Assembly (NCBI GenBank): GCA_011051635.1
Contig: DRKV01000449.1
Span: 1-9,901, forward strand
Reading direction: 5' to 3'
From: Chloroflexota bacterium
Lineage (GTDB): Bacteria > Chloroflexota > Anaerolineae > Anaerolineales > DRKV01
Length of the DNA: 9,901 nucleotides
Part shown: piece after piece, positions 1-6,576 of the stretch
Position numbering within the stretch: the first letter of the stretch is position 1
Layout of the letters: each line of letters opens with the position of its first letter
Translations under genes and position numbers: made by a program
Notes under the pieces: model-generated
The model's input: only the letters and a program-made list of their open reading frames with translations
Told to the model about the DNA's origin: nothing
Database searches by the model: none

Positions 1-905
1 CCCCCCGTCTCTCCGAAGACCTTGACCCAGATGGGGTGGTGAGAACGCACGCTTGCCACAGCAAGGAAGAAACCCCCAATCAGCACCGAGACCCCTCCCA
101 GCCACAGCGTCGGCGTGAAGCGGAGGGGGTTCAACCCGTTGTGTACCAGCAGCAACAGAGAGTAGAGCAGGAAGGGGCCGGGGGTCAGACGAGCAATCGA
201 GAAATTGGGGTGAAAATGCCGCACACCTGAAGCGATACGCCTTTCCAGGCGGTTGATACCGCGGTAGATGATGTCCCACTCCTGGCGTGATTTTGCCTGC
301 GAGGCAGCCCGGCGATAAGTTTCGAGGGCATCCTCGAAACGGCCTTCTTCCTCGTACAGGGCGGCCAGGTCAAGAGGGTTTTCCCGAAAGTGCAGAATGG
401 TCTCCAGACGGGAGCGGGCGGCCTTGTTGTTGGGGTTGAGCGTCAAAACGTTCTGCAAGGCGACAATGCGGTCTTCTTCGTCTCCCACCAATTCGCTGAG
501 CAACAGCCAGGTCTCCTCATGCTCTTCGTAGCGCTCCACCACTTCCAAAAGCAATTGTGTTGCCTCCTGGCGTTTCCCCGCTTTGAGCAATTTTTTGGCT
601 TTGGCAACCTGCCTGCCCGCCCAGGCCGCTTTTTTCTCCCTCACGGCTCGCTGCCGCTGGCGCAAACGGTCGAGGCGGGCGCGCACCTGGGAAAGATGAG
701 GTTTCAGCGCCAGGACTCTCTCCAGAGCGGCAACCTGCTCATCCACGTCGTCCGAGAGCCGCGCCAGCCAGTACCAGGCGATGTGATTTTCCGGCTCCGC
801 CTCCACGATGGAGCGAAACAAAGTTCGCGCCTGGGAGCGCTGTCCCGCTTTCGCTTTCCGAATGGCTTCCTGAAGAAGAGGAGACTCTGTATCCGGTGTC
901 TGCAT
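1..905 (-). CDS. TPR-repeat membrane protein, 3' end cut off by the window edge
   Basis: Partial open frame of 301 codons from an ATG at 905, running off the left edge without a stop. The soluble N-terminal part has two long, mutually similar helical repeats, about residues 10-80 and 98-170. Each follows a pattern of small-residue helix, G-x-R, LF/LL..VE, a Trp-centred helix (WYWLARL, WLLLSEL) and a VLxLxP helix, which is typical of tetratricopeptide repeats. A third TPR-like unit lies at about 178-212 (ALYEEEGRFEDALETYRRA). Two hydrophobic stretches, about 243-256 and 266-284, look like membrane segments, so the repeats are probably on one face of the membrane as a docking surface. The exact function is unknown. 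It begins just past the ccm terminator, so it is probably a separate unit, although TPR proteins (CcmI, NrfG) do act in cytochrome c maturation elsewhere. The frame stays open upstream of 905; the ATG was chosen because GGGA lies just before it and the repeat starts soon after. Confidence 0.8.
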   Translation of the reverse strand, partial: MQTPDTESPLLQEAIRKAKAGQRSQARTLFRSIVEAEPENHIAWYWLARLSDDVDEQVAALERVLALKPHLSQVRARLDRLRQRQRAVREKKAAWAGRQVAKAKKLLKAGKRQEATQLLLEVVERYEEHEETWLLLSELVGDEEDRIVALQNVLTLNPNNKAARSRLETILHFRENPLDLAALYEEEGRFEDALETYRRAASQAKSRQEWDIIYRGINRLERRIASGVRHFHPNFSIARLTPGPFLLYSLLLLVHNGLNPLRFTPTLWLGGVSVLIGGFFLAVASVRSHHPIWVKVFGETG

Positions 906-995
906 TCGATTTCCCGCTTTCCCGAAGGCGTCGACAACGTTCAACCACGGGAATTTTACCAGCCAAATGGAGCACGCACGCCCCTCCCAGGCGCG

Positions 996-1029
996 AAAAA
1001 CGCCCGCGGGAAACTATTCCGCGGGCGTT
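996..1029 (-). terminator. Rho-independent terminator of the ccm operon
   Basis: Two perfectly complementary 11-base arms (999-1009 and 1019-1029, core CGCCCGCGG/CCGCGGGCG) enclose a 9-base loop. Read on the minus strand the hairpin is followed at once by a run of five T (996-1000, partly shared with the stem base). It lies about 60 bases past the ccmD stop and before the TPR gene start. The plus strand has no T-run after the stem, so it acts in the operon's direction only. Confidence 0.85.
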
Positions 1030-1041
1030 ACCGTCGGCAAG

Positions 1042-1077
1042 AAGACCTGACGGGTTTTCAAAAACCCGTCAGGTCTT
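1042..1077. repeat. Perfect 17-bp palindrome between ccmD and the terminator
   Basis: The arms 1042-1058 and 1061-1077 are exact reverse complements (core GACCTGACGGGTTTT / AAAACCCGTCAGGTC) around a 2-base centre. It sits 13 bases past the ccmD stop. No T-run follows it on either strand, so it is not a classic terminator. It may protect the 3' end of the message, or be a dispersed intergenic palindrome; I recall similar CCTGACGGGTTT elements between genes in Chloroflexota, but this was not checked. Confidence 0.8.
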
Positions 1078-1090
1078 GAAGGCAGGGCAA

Positions 1091-1261
1091 TTACTCCTCG
1101 TCCAGTTCCTCCAGCAGGGCGATGTCGCGCTCCAGGCTGCGGCGGCGGAGGGCCAGACTGCCCAGGTACAGGAACATGACGGCAAAAATCACGATGTAGC
1201 CCGCAATCATGTAATCGGTGGTCTCGGCGGGGGCCAGTAACAGGGAAAGATAGGATAGCAT
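1091..1261 (-). CDS. ccmD: CcmD-like small membrane protein of the heme export complex
   Basis: A 56-residue open frame (ATG at 1261, TAA at 1091). It starts 15 bases after the ccmC stop, and GGAG in the run GAGGAGA lies 6 bases before the ATG. The protein has a short N-terminal segment with a Tyr (TTDYMIAGY), one membrane helix at about 18-38 (YIVIFAVMFLYLGSLAL), then an arginine cluster (RRR) and an acidic amphipathic tail (ERDIALLEELDEE). That is the usual CcmD layout: N-terminus outside, one helix, a basic/acidic cytoplasmic tail. In the known system CcmD binds CcmC-heme-CcmE and helps CcmABC release holo-CcmE. The call rests on position directly after ccmC and on architecture, since CcmD sequences are poorly conserved. 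Confidence 0.85.
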   Translation of the reverse strand: MLSYLSLLLAPAETTDYMIAGYIVIFAVMFLYLGSLALRRRSLERDIALLEELDEE

Positions 1262-1276
1262 CGGGGTCTCCTCAGG

Positions 1277-1975
1277 TCAGCGCGCCAGTTTGAGGCGCAG
1301 TTGTTCCACTTTTTGCTCCAGTTGTCCCAGGCGGACGCGGTGCCAGAGGACATCCACAAAGAAGACGGAGAAGGCAAAGAGACTAAAAAGGAAGGTTTGC
1401 AGCATCTTCGGGGACATGGAAAAGCCGCCCTGGGCATCGGCAGCCCCGCCCCCGACGACGACGGGGTGGATGGTACGCAGCAGGCGGATGGTCAGGAAAG
1501 TCAGGGGGACGCTGAGAAATCCCAAAATAACGTACACCGCCCCAAAGCGGGCACGGCGTTCCGGAGAATCAATTCCGGAGCGGAGCATCAAATAAGCCGC
1601 GTAGACCAGTTCCAAAATGGCGGCGGTCGTCAGGCGGGGGTCCCACGTCCACCAGGTATTCCAGATGGGACGCGCCCAGATGGAGCCGGTCACGATGGCG
1701 GTGAAGAAGAAGACCAGGCTGATTTCCACGGCGGCCACTTCGATGACATCCCATTTAGGGTTGCCGGTGCGCAGGTAGAGCATCCCCATCACCCCTGCGG
1801 CGGTGAAGCCGAGCATCCCCACCCAGGCGTTGGCAACGTGGAAGTAGAAAACGCGCTGCACGTTGCCCATGATGGCCTCCATGGGAGCGTAGAAAAACAC
1901 TACCGCGGTAGCCGCAATAATCAGGAACGCGGTGACTACATCCAAAATCTTCAGAGCGTTAGGTTTTGATTCCAC
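1277..1975 (-). CDS. ccmC: CcmC heme-handling membrane protein that loads CcmE
   Basis: A 232-residue polytopic protein with about six membrane helices, near the usual CcmC length. The tryptophan-rich WWD motif that binds external heme is at about 100-121 (IWARPIWNTWWTWDPRL). The two flanking axial-ligand histidines are visible: His46 (RVFYFHVANAW) and His170 (LLRTIHPVVV). The C-terminus ends in a short coiled-coil-like helix (LEQKVEQLRLKLAR). In the established pathway CcmC places heme on CcmE at the outer membrane face and works with CcmA, B and D. There is no ATG at the start: TTG (1978) directly abuts the ccmB TAA and is followed by GTG (1975). I chose the GTG because GGAGG (1984-1988) is 8 bases before it; the TTG would add one residue. 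ccmD follows after 15 bases. Confidence 0.95.
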   Translation of the reverse strand: MESKPNALKILDVVTAFLIIAATAVVFFYAPMEAIMGNVQRVFYFHVANAWVGMLGFTAAGVMGMLYLRTGNPKWDVIEVAAVEISLVFFFTAIVTGSIWARPIWNTWWTWDPRLTTAAILELVYAAYLMLRSGIDSPERRARFGAVYVILGFLSVPLTFLTIRLLRTIHPVVVGGGAADAQGGFSMSPKMLQTFLFSLFAFSVFFVDVLWHRVRLGQLEQKVEQLRLKLAR

Positions 1976-1978
1976 CAA

Positions 1979-2704
1979 TTATTCCTCCACAACGTAGTCG
2001 AAAACCATAAAAGCGATGGCGACGAAGATGACATCGTACACCAGGAGCATGTTGAACCAGGGCGCAATCTCGCCCCAGGCAAGGCCATCCAGAAAGGCAG
2101 CGCTGGCCTTGACCGCCGAAATCAACACCGGGATGACGAGCGGGAAAAGCAGGATGGGCAGAAGCATATCGCGGGTGCGGGTCTGCACCGACATGGCCGC
2201 CAGGAGGGTTCCCACGGCCACATAGCCCACCGACCCCAGGACGATGATGCCCACCAGCCCGGCGTTGAACAGGTTGAGGTTGTAGAGCACGCTGTAAACC
2301 GGCAGGACGATGGCCTCGATGACGAACATGAAGGCCAGATTGCCCAGCGCCTTGCCAAAGTAAATCGCGCTGCGGTCCACGGGGGCCAGGAGAAGCCCGT
2401 CCAGACAGCCGCGGTCTTTCTCGCTGGCCATGGAGCGGTTCAACCCCAGCGTACCGGCGAAAGCGAAGGTCGCCCACAACACCCCGGCGGTGACTTCCTT
2501 GCGGATGGCGGGCTTCAAATCCAGGGCGAAGTTGAAAATCAGGATGACCAGGAGGGCGAAGACCAGCATGGCCGAGAGCAGTTCCCGGCTGCGCAACTCG
2601 GCGGAGAGGTCTTTCCACAGGATAGCCAGGGTGGTACGCAGCAGGCCGGGATGCGCCAGGGGCTCGGCGGGGGCGGCATCCGGGGAGGGGACGCGGTCGT
2701 TCAT
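1979..2704 (-). CDS. ccmB: CcmB, membrane subunit of the CcmAB ABC transporter
   Basis: A 241-residue protein with about six hydrophobic helices and a roughly 25-residue polar N-terminus. Diagnostic segments include a cytoplasmic stretch at 91-119 (SMASEKDRGCLDGLLLAP and following), which in CcmB carries the conserved E-x-D/E-x-G..-L..LLLAP pattern contacting the ATPase, and the helix LLFPLVIPVLISAV at 185-198. CcmB pairs with CcmA; the complex uses ATP to release heme-loaded CcmE from CcmC/CcmD. The ATG overlaps the ccmA stop as ATGA (2701-2704), indicating translational coupling. ccmC starts at or within a codon of its TAA, and the ccmC ribosome-binding site lies inside the last ccmB codons. 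Confidence 0.95.
   Translation of the reverse strand: MNDRVPSPDAAPAEPLAHPGLLRTTLAILWKDLSAELRSRELLSAMLVFALLVILIFNFALDLKPAIRKEVTAGVLWATFAFAGTLGLNRSMASEKDRGCLDGLLLAPVDRSAIYFGKALGNLAFMFVIEAIVLPVYSVLYNLNLFNAGLVGIIVLGSVGYVAVGTLLAAMSVQTRTRDMLLPILLFPLVIPVLISAVKASAAFLDGLAWGEIAPWFNMLLVYDVIFVAIAFMVFDYVVEE
1984..1988 (-). promoter_or_regulatory. Ribosome-binding site for ccmC inside the ccmB 3' end
   Basis: The minus strand reads GGAGG here, 8 bases before the GTG at 1975 and 5 before the TTG at 1978. It lies within the last codons of ccmB, supports immediate re-initiation after the ccmB stop, and shows that ccmC uses a non-ATG start. Confidence 0.7.
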
Positions 2705-3408
2705 GCGGCCTCTCCTGCCACGGCTTGCCGGTAGAAGCCCAGGAGGGCATCCGGATGGATGTCGGCGCGGCGCACGGAGGCCGCGATGCGCCCGTTGGAG
2801 AGGACATCGAAGCGCGAGGCCAGGTCGCCGATGCGGGCCAGGTCGTGGGAGGTCATCACCACGGTGCGCCCGCGGGCGGCCACGCTGCGGAGCACCTCGT
2901 CCAGCATGGCGGAGGCGGCCTGGTCCAGGCCGGTGTGCGGCTCGTCGAAGAGCATCACATCGGGGTCGTGGAGCACCGCCCGCCCGATAGCCAGGCGCTG
3001 CTGCATCCCCCGCGAGAAGGTACGCACCAGGTCGCGGCGGCGTCCCAGCAGCCCGACCATCTCCAGCACCTCGGGGATGCGCTCATCCAGGTTTGGCACG
3101 CCGTACATCCGCCCGTAGAAGCGCAGATTTTCCTCCGCGGTCAGGTCGCCGTAGAGCAAGGGCTGATGGGAGACCACCCCCAGACGGCGGCGGACGGAGG
3201 CGGCCTGAGAGGGGAGACGGTACCCGGCGATTTCTACCTGCCCCAGAGTAGGACGCGCCAACGAGGTGAGGATACGCAGGAAAGTGGTCTTGCCGGCCCC
3301 GTTGGGACCGAGCAAGGCCACGAAATCGCCGCGTTCCACCTCAAAGTTCAGGCCGCGCAGCACCACCTTGGGGCCGAAGCGTTTCACCAGATTACGCACC
3401 CGAATCAT
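2701..3408 (-). CDS. ccmA: CcmA, ATPase subunit of the cytochrome c maturation ABC complex
   Basis: A 235-residue cytoplasmic ABC ATPase. The Walker A is at 34-42 (GPNGAGKTT), the Q-loop glutamine is Gln82 (VSHQPLLYGDLT), the signature is at 131-137, Walker B with catalytic Glu is at 151-157 (VMLFDEP, Glu156), the D-loop is at 158-162 and the switch His is His188. The signature reads FSRGMQQ rather than LSGGQ. The S-R-G-M-x-Q-R form occurs in several bacterial ABC exporters including CcmA-type proteins, and all catalytic residues are kept, so activity is expected. With CcmB it drives release of holo-CcmE from CcmC/CcmD. The assignment as CcmA rather than a generic export ATPase rests on ccmB and ccmC directly downstream. 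Its ATG overlaps the stop of the upstream cytochrome gene as ATGA. Confidence 0.93.
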   Translation of the reverse strand: MIRVRNLVKRFGPKVVLRGLNFEVERGDFVALLGPNGAGKTTFLRILTSLARPTLGQVEIAGYRLPSQAASVRRRLGVVSHQPLLYGDLTAEENLRFYGRMYGVPNLDERIPEVLEMVGLLGRRRDLVRTFSRGMQQRLAIGRAVLHDPDVMLFDEPHTGLDQAASAMLDEVLRSVAARGRTVVMTSHDLARIGDLASRFDVLSNGRIAASVRRADIHPDALLGFYRQAVAGEAA

Positions 3409-5396
3409 GCGCTCTCGTCTTCCAGGAGTCCCTGCAAGCGGGTTTTGAGTTCCGCCCGGCGGGTCCGATAGGCGTCCTCGGGAAGTTCGCCTTCCTTGTA
3501 GAGGTCGTCCAGAGCGATGATGGCGTCCATGACCACCTGCGGGTCATCCATGGCCGCGATATCGTCATCCATCCCGGCCTCTTCTTCCGCCTCATCCGTC
3601 TCCTCGTCTTCCTCCAGTTCTTCTTCCTCGACCGCATTGCGGCGGTAGAGCCAGATGCCGGCCCCAATCAGGACCGCGCCGAAGGCTCCCAGGCCGATGG
3701 CGAGGTTGTTGTTGGACGCTGCCGTCTCAGGAGCAGCGTCCGCCGCCGCGGGGCTGCCGGAAACGACAGCCTCCAGCGTGCCGCCGGCGGCGATTTCCGT
3801 CCCGTTGAAGGTGCGGTAAAGCGTGCCTTGCACATCACGGGTTCCACCGTCTTCCAGTTGGTCGCTCTTGACCTTGACGCCATCGGGAACCATGAAGAGC
3901 ACGGCATCCACGTCCAGAGGCATCGTCTGGCGGAAGGTCATCTTGCGGTCGTAAGGCACGGTGAAGGCATACAAAACCTGATACTCACCCTGCCCCGGAC
4001 GCACCGAGACGGTATCCATGAAGCCATCCTCCGTGGGGAGATAGCGGCCTCCGAGAACGCCATCCTGGAATTGGGGTTCGCCAGCCCCCTCCGGGAGGGT
4101 GAAGGGCGTCACCCCCTCCCCCTGCTCGGCAGGGACGAGCGCCTTGCCGCTGTTGTTGGAGATGACGTACAACTCCACCACCTGGATGACATCCGGGTGG
4201 GTGAAATCGAAGAAGATGTGCAAGCGGTCTACGGAGAGGACGCTGGGGTCCTGAGTGGATTCGTAAACCGTGATGGGCAGGTCAATGGCGGTATCCTCCG
4301 CCGTGAACATGCCGATATCGGAGCCGTAGGTCGCTCCGTTGTATTCCACCGCGGCCAGGTAAATCAAGTGGGGGTCAATTTCTACATCTTCAAAGGTGAA
4401 GGTGCCGTCTTCTTGCACGGTGGTCGTGCGGGTGTAGACCGGATTCATGTCCTTGACCGCATACAACACGACCTCCTCGCCGATGGGAAGGCCGTCTCCA
4501 TCGGGGGTGGCGTTGGTAACCAGACCGCTAATCGTGCCCAGGGCCTGTTCCGGCGTGGCGGAAGGCTGGGTATCGGTGGGGACGGGGCTGGCGGCGAGGT
4601 CGTCCGCGGCGGCGGTGGGGGTCGCGGCGTCGGGCTGCTGCGAGACAAGCGCGGCGCTCCCGCCCGCAAAACTCAGGGAGCGCAGATAGTCGGTCAAAGC
4701 CCACAAATCTTCGCGGACGAAGCCTTTCTCGCCGAAGCCGGGCATCTCATCGTGCCCGTGTGCGATGGCTACAGCCATCGTCTCGGCGGAACGCTGCGCC
4801 ATGAAGGCCTGGTTGGTAAAGGCGGGCACTTCCCCAATCTCGGCGGCATCCGGGCCGTCGCCGTCACCGTTCTCGCCATGACAGCGCTGGCAGTTCTCCT
4901 GATACAACAGTTCGCCTCGGGCCAGCGAATCGGAGGTGACGCTCAAACTCATGGCATAAGCAACCACGTCCCAGCGCTCCCCTTCGGACATGCTGTCGAA
5001 GGGAGGCATGTAGCGGTCAATCCGCCCGTTGGTGAGCGTATCGTACCATTCCGCGGGGGCGAACTGGCGGGCGAAGGCAGCATCTCCCAGCGGAGCGGGG
5101 GGATTGGGCAACTGAGCGCCCTGCGGGCCGTCACCCAGGCCGCGCTCCCCGTGGCAGGGAGTGCACTTTTCAGCAAAGAGGGCCTCTCCGTTGGCGGGGT
5201 CGGGAGCAACGAGGGGAAAGACCACCGGGACAGGCTCCGGAGTGTTTTCGGCGCTGGAAGCCTGCGCCTGGGGGGCGTTGGCTTGGGCGTTGGGCGGCGG
5301 GGTGATGTCTTCCGCCATAGAGAACCCGCAGGCGGCGAGGGTCAGGGAGGCGGCCAGCACGAGGAGAGCCAGCCAGGCGATGCGTAGTGGTTTCAT
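3405..5396 (-). CDS. Diheme cytochrome c lipoprotein with beta-sandwich domains and a cytoplasmic tail
   Basis: A 663-residue multidomain protein. A lipoprotein signal ends in the lipobox LAAC (Cys23). Two class I cytochrome c domains follow: heme sites CTPCH (78-82) and CQRCH (169-173), each with a GxGDGP-like segment, and likely distal ligands Met130 (RYMPPF) and Met218 (EMPGFG). A Pro/Thr/Ala-rich linker (about 250-284) leads to a carboxypeptidase-regulatory/transthyretin-like domain (about 286-378, GTISGLVTNATPDG) and a second beta-rich domain (about 384-546) I do not recognise. A membrane helix at about 565-584 is followed by RR, a very acidic stretch (589-612), and a helical tail (616-660, LDDLYKEGELPEDAYRTRR) resembling SHOCT-type short helical motifs. 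It is probably an electron carrier anchored at both ends outside the membrane. I placed the start at the ATG with the signal peptide directly after it. Its stop overlaps ccmA by 4 bases, so it is embedded in the ccm operon. Confidence 0.88.
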   Translation of the reverse strand: MKPLRIAWLALLVLAASLTLAACGFSMAEDITPPPNAQANAPQAQASSAENTPEPVPVVFPLVAPDPANGEALFAEKCTPCHGERGLGDGPQGAQLPNPPAPLGDAAFARQFAPAEWYDTLTNGRIDRYMPPFDSMSEGERWDVVAYAMSLSVTSDSLARGELLYQENCQRCHGENGDGDGPDAAEIGEVPAFTNQAFMAQRSAETMAVAIAHGHDEMPGFGEKGFVREDLWALTDYLRSLSFAGGSAALVSQQPDAATPTAAADDLAASPVPTDTQPSATPEQALGTISGLVTNATPDGDGLPIGEEVVLYAVKDMNPVYTRTTTVQEDGTFTFEDVEIDPHLIYLAAVEYNGATYGSDIGMFTAEDTAIDLPITVYESTQDPSVLSVDRLHIFFDFTHPDVIQVVELYVISNNSGKALVPAEQGEGVTPFTLPEGAGEPQFQDGVLGGRYLPTEDGFMDTVSVRPGQGEYQVLYAFTVPYDRKMTFRQTMPLDVDAVLFMVPDGVKVKSDQLEDGGTRDVQGTLYRTFNGTEIAAGGTLEAVVSGSPAAADAAPETAASNNNLAIGLGAFGAVLIGAGIWLYRRNAVEEEELEEDEETDEAEEEAGMDDDIAAMDDPQVVMDAIIALDDLYKEGELPEDAYRTRRAELKTRLQGLLEDESA

Positions 5397-5422
5397 AGGA
5401 TGCCTTTTGGGGGTGGAAAGTT

Positions 5423-5953
5423 TCAGTTCTTCACCGGCGTGCCGCAACGGGGACAAAATTTGTCGGAACGCTGCAAGGGCGCGCCGCATTGGGGGCAGAA
5501 ACCGGCGGCCTTCTCCTGCCGCTGGCGTTTGCGGGCTGCAATCGCGGCTTCGAGGGGGTCGTCGGGCGGAGGCGAGGCCGGCTTCCCGGCAGCCGGTGCA
5601 CCGCGGCGGGCAGCCCGCCGGGCGGCGATGGCCGCCTCCAGGCGGTCTTCCGCCGCGGCGGGAGTCTGCGCATCGCGCTGCAATTCGTCCAGGCGGCGAA
5701 GCACCTCCGCACCGCGCTGCAAAAGCAACTGACGCTGCTGGGGGTAATCTTCCTCCGGAATTTTGCCGAGGGTGTGGTCAAAATCCAGTTCTTCGAGGGT
5801 ACGGATGATGCTCTCCCGCTGGGCCAGCAGAGAGGAGATTTCCTGCTCGGTCTCGGCGGTCAGGGTGGCTTTGTGCTCCACGAAGGGACGGGTGATGTAC
5901 AGCACAACCAGAAGCGCCAACGCAAGAATGAGAAAAATCGAACCAATATCCAT
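5423..5953 (-). CDS. CcmI-like single-pass protein with C-terminal zinc ribbon
   Basis: A 176-residue protein. An N-terminal membrane helix (about 4-21) is followed by basic residues, placing the rest in the cytoplasm. A long helical region (about 32-92) contains LEELDFDHTLGKIPEEDY, which resembles the cytoplasmic L-x-E-L-(D/E)-x-D-x-x-x-G-x-(I/L)-x-x-E-(D/E)-(Y/F) segment of CcmI/CycH proteins. A low-complexity Ala/Arg/Pro region holds two copies of LEAAIAAR (105-112 and 134-141). It ends in a double-CxxC zinc ribbon, Cys153/156 and Cys167/170 (FCPQCGAP, FCPRCGTP). The periplasmic TPR domain that completes proteobacterial CcmI is absent. GGAGG precedes the ATG by 8 bases; the ccmG stop is 15 bases upstream and the cytochrome gene starts 26 bases downstream. 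A role in the Ccm complex is inferred from position and the helical motif; a zinc-ribbon protein of general use is the alternative. Confidence 0.75.
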   Translation of the reverse strand: MDIGSIFLILALALLVVLYITRPFVEHKATLTAETEQEISSLLAQRESIIRTLEELDFDHTLGKIPEEDYPQQRQLLLQRGAEVLRRLDELQRDAQTPAAAEDRLEAAIAARRAARRGAPAAGKPASPPPDDPLEAAIAARKRQRQEKAAGFCPQCGAPLQRSDKFCPRCGTPVKN

Positions 5954-5968
5954 GTGTAGCGCCTCCCG

Positions 5969-6562
5969 CTATTTCAAAAGCGGTTCGATGACCGACTTGA
6001 TGTGCTGCAAAGAGCGAAACGGGCCAATCTGGGCGTAAGCCAGTTTGCCCTCCTTATCCACCAGATAGGTTTCCGGGACGCCGCGGATGCGGAAGCCCTG
6101 CGAGATGCGCGTTCCCAGGTCGGGGCCGTTGGGATAGGTGATGTCGAATTGTGCCATGTAGGCTTTGGCCTCCGGCTCGGTGTCCACGTAATTGACCCCC
6201 AGGAAGACCACTTCCCCGCCGGGCTGGTAGTAACGCCAGGCGGCCTCCAGGTCGGCGGCCTCCTGAGCGCAGGGACTGCACCACGAAGCCCAGAAATTGA
6301 GCACCACCACCTTGCCCTGCAAATCGGCCAGGTGGATTTCGTCGCCATCGAAAGTGGTGAGGACAAAATCGGGAACCGGGTCGCCGACGCGGATAGGGCC
6401 TTCCTGGGTGCGGCGCAACATCAAACCGATGAGCGCCAACAGGACCAGCAACCCGCCAAAAGCGAGTCCCCACCCCACTGAAATGCGGGATTTTTTTTGG
6501 GGTTCCGCGTTGGGTTTCGCGGCAGACTCCCCCGAAGGGGGTACGGCATCTTGTGAGGTCAT
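5969..6562 (-). CDS. ccmG: CcmG/ResA-type membrane-anchored thioredoxin-like protein
   Basis: A 197-residue protein: a Pro/Lys-rich cytoplasmic N-terminus (about 1-28), one membrane helix (about 31-49), and an extracytoplasmic thioredoxin fold. The active site is WCSPC with Cys95 and Cys98 (NFWASWCSPC), and the cis-proline motif is GVPETYLV (Pro163), the form typical of CcmG/ResA. It is expected to reduce the disulfides of apocytochrome CxxCH motifs and/or CcmH before heme ligation, taking electrons from a CcdA/DsbD-type protein not seen in this window. Two starts are possible. A TTG at 6580 overlaps the ccmH stop as TTGA. I prefer the ATG at 6562, six codons later, because GGAGA lies 4 bases upstream of it. 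The zinc-ribbon gene follows after 15 bases. Confidence 0.92.
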   Translation of the reverse strand: MTSQDAVPPSGESAAKPNAEPQKKSRISVGWGLAFGGLLVLLALIGLMLRRTQEGPIRVGDPVPDFVLTTFDGDEIHLADLQGKVVVLNFWASWCSPCAQEAADLEAAWRYYQPGGEVVFLGVNYVDTEPEAKAYMAQFDITYPNGPDLGTRISQGFRIRGVPETYLVDKEGKLAYAQIGPFRSLQHIKSVIEPLLK

Positions 6563-6566
6563 AGCG

Positions 6567-6571
6567 TCTCC
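6567..6571 (-). promoter_or_regulatory. Ribosome-binding site deciding the ccmG start
   Basis: The minus strand reads GGAGA here, 4 bases before the ATG at 6562. This favours that ATG over the TTG at 6580, which overlaps the ccmH stop and has no comparable GGAGG-like sequence in front of it. Confidence 0.6.
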
Positions 6572-6576
6572 AGGGG

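Noticed and set aside
390..1079. Plus-strand open frame (229 codons) antisense to the TPR gene and the terminator
   Set aside because: It runs through the terminator and the palindrome, and the opposite strand has a coherent TPR protein continuing to the window edge.
3795..3825. Considered whether the acidic linker and tail of the cytochrome could be a frameshift or gene fusion artefact
   Set aside because: The frame is continuous from the beta-rich domain through the membrane helix into the tail, with no in-frame stop or abrupt change in composition before the acidic linker.
3828..5387. Long plus-strand open frame (519 codons) antisense to the cytochrome gene
   Set aside because: It mirrors the real gene in GC-rich DNA. 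The translation is rich in Gly, His, Arg and Val with no recognisable domain, while the opposite strand encodes clear CxxCH motifs, a signal peptide and a membrane helix.
5397..5489. Upstream start at 5489 extending the cytochrome protein by 31 residues
   Set aside because: The extension lies inside the zinc-ribbon gene and would bury the lipoprotein signal sequence, which begins exactly at the ATG at 5396.
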